From positions 62,001-126,000 of the forward strand of contig CALNHX010001922.1 of the NCBI GenBank assembly GCA_940337035.1: 64,000 nucleotides of DNA, read 5' to 3'. Under the pieces are notes generated by a model that was not told the DNA's origin, made no database searches, and saw only the letters and a program-made list of their open reading frames with translations. Every line of letters begins with the position of its first letter. Position 1 is the stretch's first letter. Origin of the DNA: Agriotes lineatus. Taxonomy: Eukaryota; Arthropoda; Insecta; Coleoptera; Elateridae. The translations under genes were made by a program, and so were the position numbers. Of this stretch, positions 51,801-62,725 are shown in pieces.

Positions 51801-52554
51801 TGTAGCAAATGATTTAGCGAATCGGTTTAAGCTTAGTCGAGAAACGGGAATTCACTCTGCCGAACTTTATAGTTTGCTTCAAGCCCTAATATACATTAAA
51901 GAAAAGGACAACAAGAAGTTCGTGATATTTAGTGATTCGGTCAGTGCTCTTAATAGTATCACAGAACTATACAGCAAAAATCCTTTAGTGCAAGATATTC
52001 AACATCTACTTAGGGATATATTAGGAACTAAAGAAGTGACATTTTGCTGGATACCATCACACATCGGCATATCCGGCAATGAACAAGCAGATCGCGCCGC
52101 TAAAGAGGCGGCATCTCTTGAGGACACCTATTTCATCAATTTACTAGCAAGAGACGCCAAGAACACAGTAAAGTCCAAGATCCAAGAAAAATGGCAAAAC
52201 GAGTGGACAAACACAGAAAACAATAAATTAAAGGCAATAAAACCTACAATTGAACCATGGAAGACATTCACTAAAACCAGGAAGGATCAACAAAATTTAA
52301 CAAGACTCCGAATTGGCCACACGCGCTTAACGCACCAACATCTCTTTCGTAATACGACAGATCCAAACTTATGTGATACATGCGGAGAAGAAATTAGCGT
52401 TAACCACATTATCATCAACTGTAGAAAGTACACGACAGCAAGAGACAGCCTACAATTGTCAGACCAACTAACCGAAGCACTCTCAAACGACCCGAACAGT
52501 GAACAGAAAATTATAGAATACTTAAAGGACACTGGCCTATTTAATAAAATTTAG
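48844..52554 (+). CDS. I-type LINE ORF2: endonuclease, reverse transcriptase, RNase H
   Basis: 1236 aa, uninterrupted. APE-like endonuclease (residues about 10-230): ILQWNCNGFYKRLPHLQRLI, LQETHFK, GGVAILVDS, LVGDFNGHNHIWGS, DSDHFPI. RT (about 450-760): KNKSPGPDDIPFQLIKNL, YRPVALTCCICKLMEKIINK, TGFRQGYTTIDNI, ATFFDLEKAYDTAW, GVPQGAVISVTLF, MSMYVDDLTIYC (catalytic, near 678). RNase H (about 970-1095): IYTDGSKSRKGVGAAFVAND, HSAELYSLLQALIYIK, FSDSVSALNS, WIPSHIGISGNEQADRAAKE. C-terminal knuckle LCDTCGEEISVNHIIINC near 1176. All catalytic residues I can check are present. Confidence 0.93.
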   Translation: MYNTQQTNTILQWNCNGFYKRLPHLQRLIAHYTPKCLCLQETHFKFNKAATLKNYTIYRKDRQTDGNASGGVAILVDSQYFSQEIIVNTELEAVAVNLISPFKFTLCNIYIPPNKTLSHSDVNKVINQLPLPFVLVGDFNGHNHIWGSTETDSRGKIIEQVIDRNDIFLLNNGHHTRLDSGNGTFSAIDLSLCDPKIAPNISWRVIDDQHDSDHFPIEITLQNNKQRCVEPNLQPQKWKFKKANWELYQKLSTPTSTDINPSESIDTIINNFTTLIRNAAEVAIGRSSNAQRKRRVPWWNTNCQQAIKNYKQALNRYKRHRTTENLLTFKNLRAIARRTVKQSKEESWKEYVASINCKTSSKEMWTKIQAMKGTSSYFQIKELKDGPHIITSPTEIANKLAQSFEHNSSNVQYDPEFLIYKLEKESEKINLDEKYSNPVNAPFSSWELKNALISCKNKSPGPDDIPFQLIKNLSEISKSYLLKIYNLIWETHVFPAEWRTSIIIPIVKPNKDKYQSASYRPVALTCCICKLMEKIINKRLMWYLEHNNIIDPSQTGFRQGYTTIDNIISLETEIREAFKNKQHLIATFFDLEKAYDTAWKHNILESVINHGLSGNIAHFVNNFLKDRTFKVRAGGTYSDSYGQQNGVPQGAVISVTLFIIAVNDVAKVIPMPVQMSMYVDDLTIYCRGTNIATVQENIQDCIRKLEQWTRITGFRFSTTKTKCMFFTKRQRYYKPNIALNGTTLEYVESTKYLGIIIDEKLTWAKHIQELKTKCSERLNLLKTLNRHKWGANKDTLLRIYKALIRSKLDYGCQVYTSASKTRLKYLDALHNSAMRIAGGAFRSSPVVSILCEIAEPPLHLRRQQMALSYAINVIANPQNPRRKMYMRTPEVLPSHGTKSQFQHRIYNIQKNLNMQVPELIPITHSKVPPWTIPEPQTVLDLTQFKKDTTSVTILKQQFLHIKDRFKAYVHIYTDGSKSRKGVGAAFVANDLANRFKLSRETGIHSAELYSLLQALIYIKEKDNKKFVIFSDSVSALNSITELYSKNPLVQDIQHLLRDILGTKEVTFCWIPSHIGISGNEQADRAAKEAASLEDTYFINLLARDAKNTVKSKIQEKWQNEWTNTENNKLKAIKPTIEPWKTFTKTRKDQQNLTRLRIGHTRLTHQHLFRNTTDPNLCDTCGEEISVNHIIINCRKYTTARDSLQLSDQLTEALSNDPNSEQKIIEYLKDTGLFNKI

Positions 52555-52652
52555 AATAGAGTAACTTGAGATTGTACCTTATAATTATTGAACATCAAAG
52601 CTGAGGCGCTAATAACCTTCACGGTGGATGCGCCAAATAATAAATAATAATA

Positions 52653-52665
52653 ACAAAATGATTAT
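52653..52665. repeat. Target-site duplication of the I-type LINE, right
   Basis: acaaaatgattat directly after the (TAA)n tail; pairs with 47292-47304. Confidence 0.9.
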
Positions 52666-53344
52666 AAGAAAAATCTAATTGATTTATTACTGTATTTAGA
52701 AAAGAGGCGCTATATACGAAAAAGATCCTCCAAGTTGTGTGTTGCGGTATGGTAAAATAATTAGTTCTAACATTTACGTCATGCACGTTGGATCTGCGGA
52801 TTAATAAATTATACAAATATACAGGTTTTTTTGAAGCCAATAGTTTATACAAAACATTTAAGCACAAATATGATACTCTTTTTTGATATGCTTGGTTCAC
52901 CCATTCTGCAGAGATAAGGTGTTACATGGCTTCTATAGGGAATGATACAGACAAAGCGCATACAAGCATTTTGAATTTTTTGTAGCTTTTGTTGATTATA
53001 CTTTGGCAAGAAGTAATAATACATCACAGCGCAATAATCAATGTGTGGATATATAAGTGATTAACAAGTTTTAATTTTAATTCTTCATCAAGTTGAAACT
53101 GGAGGTGATACAATGATTTTAATTTATAAAGCGTAATTTTATAAACATTGTTAACGTGTTCCTTTAAGCACAGTTTATGATCGATATATAAACCTAAATT
53201 TTTTGCGAGTGAAATCCATTCAATTGCAGTACTATTAACAGTAACAATTTGATTACATATTACATCTCTATGTCTTTGCGAACCTATACACATCGCTACG
53301 GTTTTATTGGGGTTTATTTTTAAGCCATTACTAGTACACTCCAT
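52653..53344 (-). mobile_element. LINE C, RT thumb and C-terminal part
   Basis: Minus strand. 53344-53024: CTSNGLKINPNKTVAMCIGS, AKNLGLYIDHKLCLKEHVNN, LVNHLYIHTLIIA; 53027-52845 and 52900-52665 in shifted frames: NAQNACMRFVCIIPYRSHVT-type block, NVHDVNVRTNYFTIPQHTTW, QLDFSYNHFV. Its upstream RT lies at 57252-57878 beyond LINE D, and its last codons lie at 47265-47304 beyond the I-type LINE. Confidence 0.8.
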
Positions 53345-53530
53345 TTTATTTTATTTTGAGAAACAAACAGGCAATAAGCCTAATTACATGTTTCTTAACT
53401 CAATATAAATTTTATTAATATACGAAGCCAGTTTAATTTAAATTAAATACTTAAAGTTAAATTAACTTAAACTTAATTACGTTTTATTATGTATATCCAA
53501 TTTTCAGAATGTAAGAGGATCAGATAAAAT

Positions 53531-56315
53531 TCATGATTCAAAATCTAAATCATATAAATTGTTTCTTAAACGATTTAAAGAAATGCCAAATAATTCAATA
53601 TTTGTACTGTTCTTGTTAATAATGGAACACATAATAATAGGAGAAAAAAATCGTATGTTTGTTCTTGCAAATGGTATGTAGAACGAAAATATAGGACGAA
53701 TTCCATGAGGCGGGATTCGAATAGAGAATTGTTGCAATATAGCGAAACAATCGAGACTATAATTAAGTATTTTATATGCAAATATTATGATGCGAGTAAT
53801 TCTTCTATGCTTTAATGTTTGAATATGGAAGTGATCACGTATCGGTTGATACGACTCAAATTCAGGACAAACCCCAAATTGTTTATAATATAAAAATTTT
53901 ATAAACTTATTTTGCACTTTCTCTATGAGCTGCTGCAGATATTGAGTATGCGGAGACCAAACGGTACATGCATATTCGAGGTGAGATCTCACATACGCAT
54001 TACATATAATAATAATAGGTTGTATTTGACTAAATAAGTAAGTATTTGTGCCAACTGTTTTCTGAATGTGATATTTAAAATTAAGGTCCGACGAAAAATG
54101 TACCCCAAGATCCTTAAAGTTCATAATTCGTCGGAGATCTTTACCATTCATTACATATTGTGCATTTATGCAATTTTTTTTTAATCCCATAGGTCATAAC
54201 AAAACATTTAGATAAGTTAAAATGCAATTTGTTGTTTAAACTCCATTGAAAAATGCTGTCTACATCAGCTTGCCATTCAAGTGCATCCTGTTCACTACAA
54301 ACAGGCTTATACAACTTTAGATCATCAGCGTAGAGCAGACACCTTGAATATTTAATGACACCAGGCAAATCGTTAATGAATAATAAGAAGAACAGTGATC
54401 CTAAATGTGAGCCTTGCGGTACACCCGATGTAGCATGAAAAGCTGATGAGTAAGCTCCTTGGTAAAAAACTACCAGTTCTCGATTTTGAAGGTACGATTT
54501 TATAAAGTATAATAATTTACGTGAGAAACCAAATAATTGCAATTTTTTTGTTAAAATATGATTTACTTTATCAAAGGCTTTTTGAAAGTCCGTGTAGATT
54601 ACATCCATCTGTCCCCCTTTATCAACTTCAAAACTAATGGCATGTACGAAAAGCGTTAAATTTGTAACAGTCGATCTTTTTTTGAGAAATCCGTGTTGAA
54701 AATCTGACAGTACACCCCTTACATGAGAATAGATTTTGTTATATATTATATACTCAAATATCTTAGCCGGCACAGGTAATACCGCCACTGGTCTGTAATT
54801 TTTAATATCAATCCTTTTACCGTATTTGAAAATTGGTACTATTTTAGATCAATTCCACCTTTCGGGAAATATAGAAAGTTTCAAAGCCAGATTGAAAATT
54901 ATTAATAGTGGGAAGGGCAAACTTTCCCAGCAACCTTTGAAAATGTAACTAGGAATCCCGTCCACACCACAACTTCTACCATGTTTTAATTTTCTAATCG
55001 CCTCAATAATGTCATTTAATTTTATAGAATCTATATTTAATACATCTGGTAAGTATAAATCACTCCCTAAGATATTATCATCAGTATCCAAATCCCTATC
55101 ATAAATAGAAGAGAAATGTTGTGCAAACCCTTCAGCAATATTCACGTTTCCTGAGAATTGTTGATCATTCAGTGTAAATTCCTGAGTGAAGGTGTAATTA
55201 GATTTTCTACTTTTCATAAAATTCCAGAACATGTTCGGTTGGTTATTAAGTACAATACTATCTTCAACGTTTTTTATATAACTTTTATAACAGGTGTCAA
55301 TATCTTTCTTTACCTCCGATCTTAATCTTTTAAATTCTGATAAAAGATATGCATTTCTCTGCTTGTTCTTACGAAAGTACTCCTTTAGTTTTATTTTTTC
55401 TATTACATCATGCGTGAACCAATGTGGATAGCTCTTTTTATTAATGTAAATTTTTGGAACACATAGGTCAAAAATTTCGTTCAGACGGTTGTAAAACATG
55501 TCGACGGCTTCATTTACATCCTTACATAATAGTAACTCTTGCCAATTACAATCATTCAACAGATTGCACATTAGCAGGAAATCCGACCTTTTAAAATTAT
55601 ATTTACAAAGAATATCCAACCATTCTACACGCCTGAGATTAACACTATCTGAGTTATAACTAAGCAATAATGCCGGATGATTATCATCAAGAGGGACTAA
55701 AGGAGTATTTTCTTTAATCACTAGCAGATTTGAATTATAAAAAAACCAAGTCAAGCGTTCTGTTATTGCAATTTGGAATATTATTACAAGATTTAATATC
55801 CAAAGCGTCGAAACATTCTCCAAGTTTTTTACATGTGTTAGTACCCCCAAAAAAATCATAACCACTCCCATTTACTTCAGGTAAATTAAAATCCCCTGCT
55901 ATTAAAACATCGCTGTTCATGATATAATTATAATGAGTTTCAAATAAATTCAAATACGATATATAACAATCAACCTTGGATTGAGGTTCAAAATATACAG
56001 TACTAATTAAAAGATACCTACCTTTAAGTTGAATTTGAATCTACTATTTTCCGACGGAAACGGTAAAAGGACCGAGTAGAATTTCTTCTTCACGGCAATC
56101 AACGTCCCGCCCCCTCTCACTTTACCAGTGACATTTGCATCCCAATCACATCTGTAAACATTGTATCTATCATCAAATATTTCCTATATGCCGTCGTGTA
56201 GCCAAGTTTCGGTTAATATAATGATGTCATACGATTCGGATAAAGCATTCATGTATATTAGCTTTAATTTTGTCCTTAATCCTGTTACATTCTGGTAATA
56301 TATGCTTAATTTCAT
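53531..56315 (-). pseudogene. LINE D ORF2: endonuclease and reverse transcriptase
   Basis: Starts at Met 56315: MKLSIYYQNVTGLRTKLKLI, DIIILTETWL, a stop, then RCDWDANVTGKVRGGGTLIA. 55953-55735 has VLIAGDFNLPEVNGS; 55871-54849 the linker (PHWFTHDVIEKIKLKEYFRK) and start of RT (KLKHGRSCGVDGIPSYIFKG); 54788-54141 RT core: FQHGFLKKRSTVTNLTLFVH, YTDFQKAFDKVNH, GVPQGSHLGSLFF, CLLYADDLKLYK; 54190-53531 thumb and C-terminus (LGVHFSSDLNFKYHIQKTVG). At least four frame lesions. Confidence 0.85.
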
Positions 56316-56510
56316 GCAATGTATAAGTGAAATGAAATTTCAGAACAATATGTATGTAACTAATTAACTTAATTTAATTATTTAACCTGCAATTATTCGA
56401 AGTATAAGTGAGCACAAAAATAGCGACGCGTTTAGATGACATCCGGCTGTGCAACTTATCCAAATCGGTACCCTTGTATATCTTTACGATACGGCCATCC
56501 TTCTTGATTG

Positions 56511-57165
56511 TTATACAGCCATTGTGTGTCCAGACATTTTTATATGAAAATGAGTAGCTGCCTTTTTAAATAAATTTGCCCTTTCTTTAGTGAGGTCCTC
56601 CTTAATCGAAATGCCTGTTGATTTCAAAATTGATTTGTTTTCACAGACCATCTGACGAATTCTTCGACTTAAAAACTTCACTAACACAGGACGATAGTGC
56701 GCCCCACCTGGACCTGTAGATTGACCTCTTTCATATTGCGATACTCTGACAACGCGGTGCGAAACCTCAATGTCATTCAGGGAAACATTTAATTTAATTT
56801 TACGGTTAAACAAATCTATTAATAATTCATCCGTATTCTCTTTCTGGTTTTCAGCCAAACCGAATACACGTAATGATGACCTTCGGGAGTATTGTTCAAG
56901 CCGATCGACCTCCGATAACAACACACGGTTCTCTTCTTCTACCTTAATAACTAGTTGATTAATATCGTTTTTTATTTTGTGTTGATATAATTCCGTCGAA
57001 GCTCTTCCTCACAGATGCCGCAACTTCTTTGGCTATCAATTTAATAAATTTCCCATCTGCCATTAAGTTTTTCACTACTTCTTTGACGATATCTTGAAGA
57101 TCTTCCTTCGACGATTGGGACTGAGACCTTGTTCCTCCAGCCATGATAATATTTAATCTATACAA
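56511..57165 (-). pseudogene. LINE D ORF1 (L1-ORF1-like)
   Basis: 57165-56959 is the N-terminus (MAGGTRSQSQSSKEDLQDIV, amphipathic helices). After a frameshift near 56960, 56924-56511 reads DRLEQYSRRSSLRVFGLAEN, DIEVSHRVV, RPVLVKFLSRRIRQMVCENK and GISIKEDLTKERANLFKKA, the RRM and C-terminal domain of LINE ORF1 proteins. It ends with a proper stop. Same type as the ORF1 of LINE A, different from the PHD-bearing ORF1 of LINE C. Confidence 0.8.
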
Positions 57166-57251
57166 TAGTCCACTTGATCACTAGCTCACAATCAGCAAGA
57201 AACTCGGACACAGCACAGAATACGTCTACTCGCGACTAGCTCCAAACATAC

Positions 57252-57878
57252 AATTTGGAACCATAGGAATACATTATCTAAATCTATGTTTAATAAATCA
57301 ATCGAGTCTTTCGCGCCAGTAGCAGAACAATATTGGTACTACTGCATGTCATCTGCATATAAATGCAATCGACAATGTTTAACTACTTTTGGAAGGTCAA
57401 ATGTAAAATTAGAAAATAGTATTGGCCCGAGGACACTGCCCTGGGGTACGCCGCCAGTAGTAATTTTTAACTGCGATTATACTTCATTGCTTATTTTAAC
57501 CCTTTGTTTACGTTGATTGAAGTAATTATGAAACCAAGCCAGGGCAGAATCGCTGAAACCAATGTACGATAGCTTAGGTATAAGTAAACTAAAGTTAACT
57601 AAATCGAATGCCTTAGATTGATCCAATAAAATTAAGACTGTGGAAGATGATTGCTCGAAAGCGGTTGCCACATCATTAACAACCTTTAGTAATGCGGTCG
57701 TGGTACTGTGCTTTTGCCGAAAGCCCGACTGTATTGGGGGCAAGAGCTGATTTGTTTCTAAATATTCCGTCACCTGTTTTGCTACAATCACCTCCAGCAT
57801 CTTTGAAAAAGCCGGTAATATTGATATAGGTCGTAAATCATTAATCCTATCCGGATTTGTACATTTGGGAGAGGTCAT
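57252..57878 (-). pseudogene. LINE C reverse transcriptase, fingers/palm
   Basis: NDLRPISILPAFSKMLEVIV, SGFRQKHSTTTALLKVVNDV, LILLDQSKAFDLVNFSLLIP (57878-57477), a stop, then ITTGGVPQGSVLGPILFSNF, LHLYADDMQ (YADD at about 57360, with a stop right after) and SIDLLNIDLDNVFLW at about 57255. It is cut there by LINE D; the frame resumes with TSNGLKINPNKT at 53340. Confidence 0.85.
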
Positions 57879-58296
57879 ACATTTGCAATTTTCCAGACGT
57901 CAGGAATAACGCCTGTTCTAATTGAGACATTAAAAATATTTCTTAACACGTGAATGCAGTATGGTAAAACTATACCGATCATTTTAATATTAATGTCATC
58001 AATTCCATATGATTGAGATTTAATACTACCTAAGCTTTGGTATATGTCTTCATTGATTACAATTCAAAATTATTACTATTTAACCTACTATTTTTAAAAT
58101 AAGTCACTATATCTGGATCGACAGCTGACTGTCCAGCAACATTAAGAAAATGATTATTGATTGTATCCGATTCTGTTAAATGACTAGGTAAGCAATCATC
58201 CTTTACTTTCGTACATATTCCCCAGTTTTTAAGATTTTTCCAGAGCATTTTTGAATTATTTTTATTTTGTTGAACGACATACTGCATGTATGTTTT

Positions 58297-59300
58297 TTAT
58301 CTAGCAATGGATTCTTTTACATAATTTCTTATTTCAACATAATATTGCCTATCAACGGCTGATTTAGTTTTAGAGTATTTTTTATATTCTGGTTTCTTTA
58401 GCCGAATCATAACCTTTATCGTATCAGTGATGTATGGCTGATAATTACGCCTTGTTTTAATGACAGTTAGGGGAGCATGCAGGTCAAATAAAAACAGGAT
58501 TGCTTCGTTTAACCGCTGTGTGCGATAATTTATATCTGTGATACTATCAAAGAATTGCCACTGTATTTCTAAAGCATCAAGTAAAAATTTATTTAAATCG
58601 AAGTTTTTGTAGTCTCGATAGCATAACAAACGCGGCTTTTGTTTATCATTTTCTAATCTCCAGGTGACAAATACAAGCAAATGGTCAGAGTTACTGTTGA
58701 TGTCGCATATGCGGCAATGCTCAAAATCTAAATTTTCACTAATACACACATCAATTAATGCTTCCGAAGTTTGAGTTATTCTTGTTGGTTTATTTATAAT
58801 TTGTATTAGACGAAAGTCTGACATTAAAGACATAAAGAGGTTACAATCTCTTGTGTCACGTAACAAATGTATGTTACAGTCACCTAGCAATACTAAACAG
58901 TGAGTGTTTAGATAAACTTGTTATAAGCGTCAGACACATCACTTAGGTATTTTGAACTTAACCGCAGGTGGTTTGTAAACCACGCCAACACCAATTTTCA
59001 TATTATTAATGCAAACCAGTATCGCAGTATCCACAATAAATTGTTCAATTCCGTTCTCACTAATGTTGGAAATAAATGTCTTGAATTTTATACCACTTCT
59101 AACATACATAGCAACTCCGCCTCCACGTGTAGGTCGGTCGGTTCATTCGTATCAAATGATAATTAGTGATTTTGATATACATATCAGGATATTCTGGATT
59201 CAGCCAAGTTTCTGAAACGCTAATTACATCATGATTATTTTCTAAAACGTAGTCTTTAAAACTCAAAAGGTTTGATGTAATTGAGCGAACATTAATATGG
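58297..59300 (-). pseudogene. LINE C endonuclease domain
   Basis: From about 59295: LITFSHINVRSITSNLLSFK, DVISVSETWLNPEYPDMYIK. A frameshift near 59140 follows. 58890-58297: MLGDCNIHLLRDTRDCNLFM, EALIDVCISENLDFEH, SNSDHLLVFVTW (catalytic SDH), then YQPYITDTIKVMIRLKKPEY, the linker to RT. 58287-58057 continues the linker (KNNSKMLWKNLKNWG). Confidence 0.75.
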
Positions 59301-59310
59301 CTAAATGTTA

Positions 59311-60059
59311 TTAATCGTTTTTTGATTTAGCGATGCTAGGTACGCCATTTCTATATTTTATAGACAAATTATCGTCGCAATTTTGTTTCCTGGTATATAA
59401 TTCATTTCTAATCTTCTTGTTGTAGTCTTGCTGCATTTTTGTTTGGTCCGTAGAGATGGCAATATTGAGGTTGAAATTATTTAATTTTTTTGTATTTCTA
59501 AGCACTTCAAGAACATCGTCTTTAGAAGCGAGCTGAACTTTTAACGGAGCTGGTTTGTTATCGCGAGGTTTTCCAAGTCTATGTACTTTCAAGACATCGG
59601 TGTTTGCATTCGGAGCAATACGATTAATTATTTCGGTAGCTGTTTGTAAATCATCATTGTTTGTATCTAGCTTGTATATTATAATGTTTCTCTCTCTCTC
59701 TTCTGTCCTTCTGCAACTTCCTGAATTATCACCTCCGTGTTAAGTGTTTCTGTATCGGGTCTCTTATCATGTTTTAATGAATTGATGTCTTCTTGTAGCC
59801 GACTCACTGTTTTCTGCAACTCTTGAATAGCCTGTAAAAGTGTTCTGTTATCACTTTGACTTGCTGCTATATCTGCGCCTTTTTCTAAGCATCCTGCATA
59901 TTTCCAAACAAAACCTGGTACAGTTGTTAAAACGTCAAATTGCGTTTTTGCAACACCGACACATTTGATGTGATATATATTGGAGCAGCAAATACACGAC
60001 AAAGTCGCTGTGTTTGCTGTGGTTGGAGCTCCACACGATTTGCAATTATTATTAGACAT
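59311..60059 (-). pseudogene. LINE C ORF1 with PHD-like zinc finger
   Basis: 60059-59679: CKSCGAPTTANTATLSCICC, IYHIKCVGVAK, WKYAGCLEKG, a PHD/ESE-type C4HC finger in which one expected Cys appears as Tyr (WKYAGC where W.C..C is usual), followed by a coiled coil (LQELQKTVSRLQEDINSLKH). After a frameshift near 59680, 59592-59311 gives HRLGKPRDNKPAPLKVQLAS and VLRNTKKLNN, the RNA-binding C-terminal domain, ending with a stop. Confidence 0.75.
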
Positions 60060-60176
60060 TATGAAATTAATACGATTATTTTACACTTTAACGCTTAAAG
60101 ACAGCTGGGCTGTTTTGTGTACTTATTTCTGGGACACCCTGTATTGTACGTACTATGTTACAAAGGAGCAAATTGC

Positions 60177-60941
60177 TCAAACGATACGTTGATAAGACAG
60201 CCAAGCGAACTTTGCTGTTCCGCGGTTTGTAATTCCAAAATACTTGCCAATTTCTTCAGTGAATAAAGTAAAAGTCACACCTTTTTGTGAAGCATATTTC
60301 ACTGTTTCTTTGCAAATATGATCCATGAAGTTATCATCGAAAAATAGCTTGAAGATATGAATTGGCTTACATTCATTTACTTTCCATTCGTTTATAATTT
60401 CAGGCTCCGGACTAGTGGTAAAAAAGTCATTAGCACTACCTTTATTCAAAGATTCTTCATTCCATTTTCTTGTATTTTTGATGGCCTTTCCTTTGCCGCT
60501 AGATGTACTGGAAATGTTGTTACCATTCTCTTCTAAATGCACACCATTTGAGGGACCGGCCTCCGCTTCCATTCTTGATATCGTGCTTGAGTCAGTTTTT
60601 CTCTTCTTCGCATTATCTTCAACAATTAGCAACTCAGATCTATCGATATCTAAATTATTTTTTCTAATTGCTCTCACATCCATTCCTTCAGACAAAACTC
60701 CCTTTCCAATACTTTCAAACCGTGTATTCATTTGGTCTTCATCGTCGCTAGCCGCATCGTCCCTATCCGAGTCATTTCCATCCCGCGGATAATGCAAAAC
60801 TAACTCAAATTCACTAGCCTTATCCACTTCTTTAGCTAAACTGTCTTCGTCATCTAAACTTTAAAGTATCTTCAATAATTCTTCGGCATCTTTAGGGTTA
60901 CTGGGATCATACTTTCTGTCATATTTTCTTTTAGAATTCAT
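60177..60941 (-). pseudogene. piggyBac-like transposase, N-terminal part
   Basis: Met at 60941: MNSKRKYDRKYDPSNPKDAE, one in-frame stop near 60861, then an acidic region (NDSDRDDAASDDEDQM) typical of piggyBac N-termini, KKRKTDSSTISRMEAEAGPS, and the conserved IFKLFFDDNFMDHICKETVK and FTEEIGKYFGI. After KYFGI the sequence leaves the family. The continuation (LSGYHPLP...) is at 47040 on the other side of LINE C. Confidence 0.8.
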
Positions 60942-61938
60942 CTTGACTAAAAGTTTAAAATTACACAATTACTAAAGTTGTATATACATATTGTATAATA
61001 ATGATGTAAATAACATTCCTACATCGATTATTTATTATAGGCAAATAACAGTAATATTTCTTACCTAGTAGAAGTAGCATAAATGCAAAAAATACTAAAT
61101 TCTTACATTACGAAGTCATGCACACAGAATTGCCCAGCTTATTACAAATCATACTCTGACTTTGTGAGACTGAAAAGTTATTTACGTTTTAAAATTTGTG
61201 AATCCAGCGATCAACAGATTGAGATCAATCCAGTGGATAAACAATTTTCACAACACAAACAAAAATACACGGCAAATAACTTTATAAGGGACAATGAAAT
61301 GCTGCGTGGTCAACGTTCACTGCTTCACAACCACCATGTGTTCATTTCAAATGATGTTCTATCAAAACTGAAACATATACTAGACTTTGACAGTGTTCAG
61401 CTATAGACATCTACTTGAAAGGTAATTCATGACAGAACTGTAATTTAATTACACATTTTACGTTAAGAAGGCGTCACTTACGCGAATTTTAACTGTATGA
61501 TATATCATACTGTGGGCATTAATCGGTTAAAGCCGTATTAAAATTTTCCTGTGTGTAATCCGCCTATTTACCCGTCCCAAGCTGTCTGCGATGTATTGGC
61601 GGGATGTCTCAATTTGGCCTAAAAATTGCAATATTTACTAACTAGCGCCAAAACTTTTTCCCCCAATTATTTTAGGTTATATTTATGCATCGGATTTGTC
61701 TACGATGTACAGCGATAATGGGGTTCTTCAATTTTTTAACGTGTTTAATACATTTCGCTCACCAACTACTTGCATGTTTTAAAAACCATTATATTTACGT
61801 AGACTTACCTGATAAAACAGTAAACATCTGACGCGGTAAATTGCAATACTACCACTGCAAATCATATGTATACGAGTATTCAACACTGAATACACCAAGC
61901 CGAATTCGAAGATATGATGATAGATGGCACTACTACAT
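60942..61938. other. Mostly noncoding; one unassigned open frame
   Basis: A 107-aa plus-strand frame at 61083-61406 (MQKILNSYITKSCTQNCPAY...) has Cys residues but no recognisable domain; it may be chance or a relic. The rest shows nothing. Confidence 0.4.
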
Positions 61939-61947
61939 AGATTGAAA

Positions 61948-62326
61948 CAGAGCCAGTAGATATAGAGAGTACCGCCATTCTTTGATCCGTGAAAATGCCG
62001 CCATCGCCGCCATTTTTGTTCCCATCAGCAATGACTGATTGAGTTATGTCTAAATTTTTACTTGAAATTGGCAAGCCTGTAAGTCTAAGTCAAATTCGAG
62101 GTTATTAGGTTATGTTTTCCATCAGTTTGTGTCAAATAACAAACAAAACCTAACCTACTAACCTCGAATTTGACATAGACTTACAGTCTTGCCAATTTTA
62201 AGTAAAATTTCGGATTGCCAATAAATGTCACGTTGGCGGAATTGTGTTACTAACCTCAAAGTGACGCATATGACAAAGGAACAAACATGGCGGACATGGC
62301 GGTACTCTCTATATCTACTGGCTCTG
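61948..62326. mobile_element. Hairpin element 1
   Basis: Perfect 31-bp inverted ends: cagagccagtagatatagag plus agtaccgccat at 61948-61978, its exact complement at 62296-62326. The interior is itself largely palindromic around 'tcaaattcgaggttattagg'/'cctaacctactaacctcgaa' (62090-62175). Flanked by 'agattgaaa' on the left and 'gattgaaata' on the right. Noncoding. Confidence 0.9.
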
Positions 62327-62335
62327 GATTGAAAT

Positions 62336-62714
62336 ATAGCCCCTCTATTACAAATAGTAGCGACATCATGGGGCAAACCTGATGCAAACATGAAAATACA
62401 AAAAGTTACTAAAAGGTAAATTTCAGTGTAAACAGTGAAAAAATAACAGATCTGAATACCTGGAATCCTTTTCTGCCACTATTTTTACACTTATCGACAC
62501 AACACCCTAGCATTTCCACGTTCTCGACTTCAAATTAGCCCCAGAAGAGAAAAATGAATAAAAACACGACAACTGTCAATGTCACATTTTAATTTAATTA
62601 TGCAACTTCCTAGGCGATTTTTAAATATGCTAGGGACTTAAGGGATACCAACGTGATTTTGCCCCAGCGGCAACATCAATCGTTGTCGCTACTATATGTA
62701 AATATAGGGGCTAT
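62336..62714. mobile_element. Hairpin element 2
   Basis: Imperfect inverted ends: left atagcccctctattacaaat plus agtagcgac (62336-62364), right arm 62685-62714 complementary with small indels; further inside, 'catggggcaaa' pairs with 'ttttgcccc'. Flanked by 'gattgaaat' and 'agattgaaata'. Noncoding interior of about 300 bp. Confidence 0.75.
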
Positions 62715-62725
62715 AGATTGAAATA

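Larger units (their letters stand above)
47305..52652 (+). mobile_element. Apparently intact I-clade LINE, about 5.35 kb
   Basis: Flanked by 13-bp target duplications (47292-47304, 52653-52665), starts gagttctgccgtgaccgtgg, has two uninterrupted ORFs (428 and 1236 aa, 23-bp gap) and ends in (TAA)n (about 52635-52652). RNase H in ORF2 and the TAA tail are characteristic of the I group. Inserted into the C-terminal codons of LINE C. It is the youngest and best preserved retrotransposon of the window and a candidate for recent mobility. Confidence 0.9.
53345..57250 (-). mobile_element. LINE D, CR1/Jockey-group element
   Basis: Complete in layout: ORF1 (57165-56511), ORF2 with endonuclease and RT (56315-53531), 3' UTR ending at 53345 in an (AAAATA)n-like tail. 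It sits exactly between the RT palm part of LINE C (ends about 57252) and its thumb part (starts 53344), so it inserted into LINE C. Several frameshifts and stops; inactive. Target duplication not resolved. Confidence 0.8.
57251..60180 (-). mobile_element. LINE C, 5' two thirds (CR1-like)
   Basis: ORF1 with PHD-like finger (60059-59311), endonuclease (59290-58297), RT (57878-57252) on the minus strand. The remainder is at 52653-53344 and 47054-47304. ORF1 with a PHD-type finger is typical of the CR1 group. The 5' end lies between 60060 and about 60180, inside the piggyBac gene; the exact junction was not found. Confidence 0.8.

Noticed and set aside
61880..62391. Short minus-strand open frames at 62 kb
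   Set aside because: They lie across hairpin element 1 and its inverted ends and are not plausible genes.
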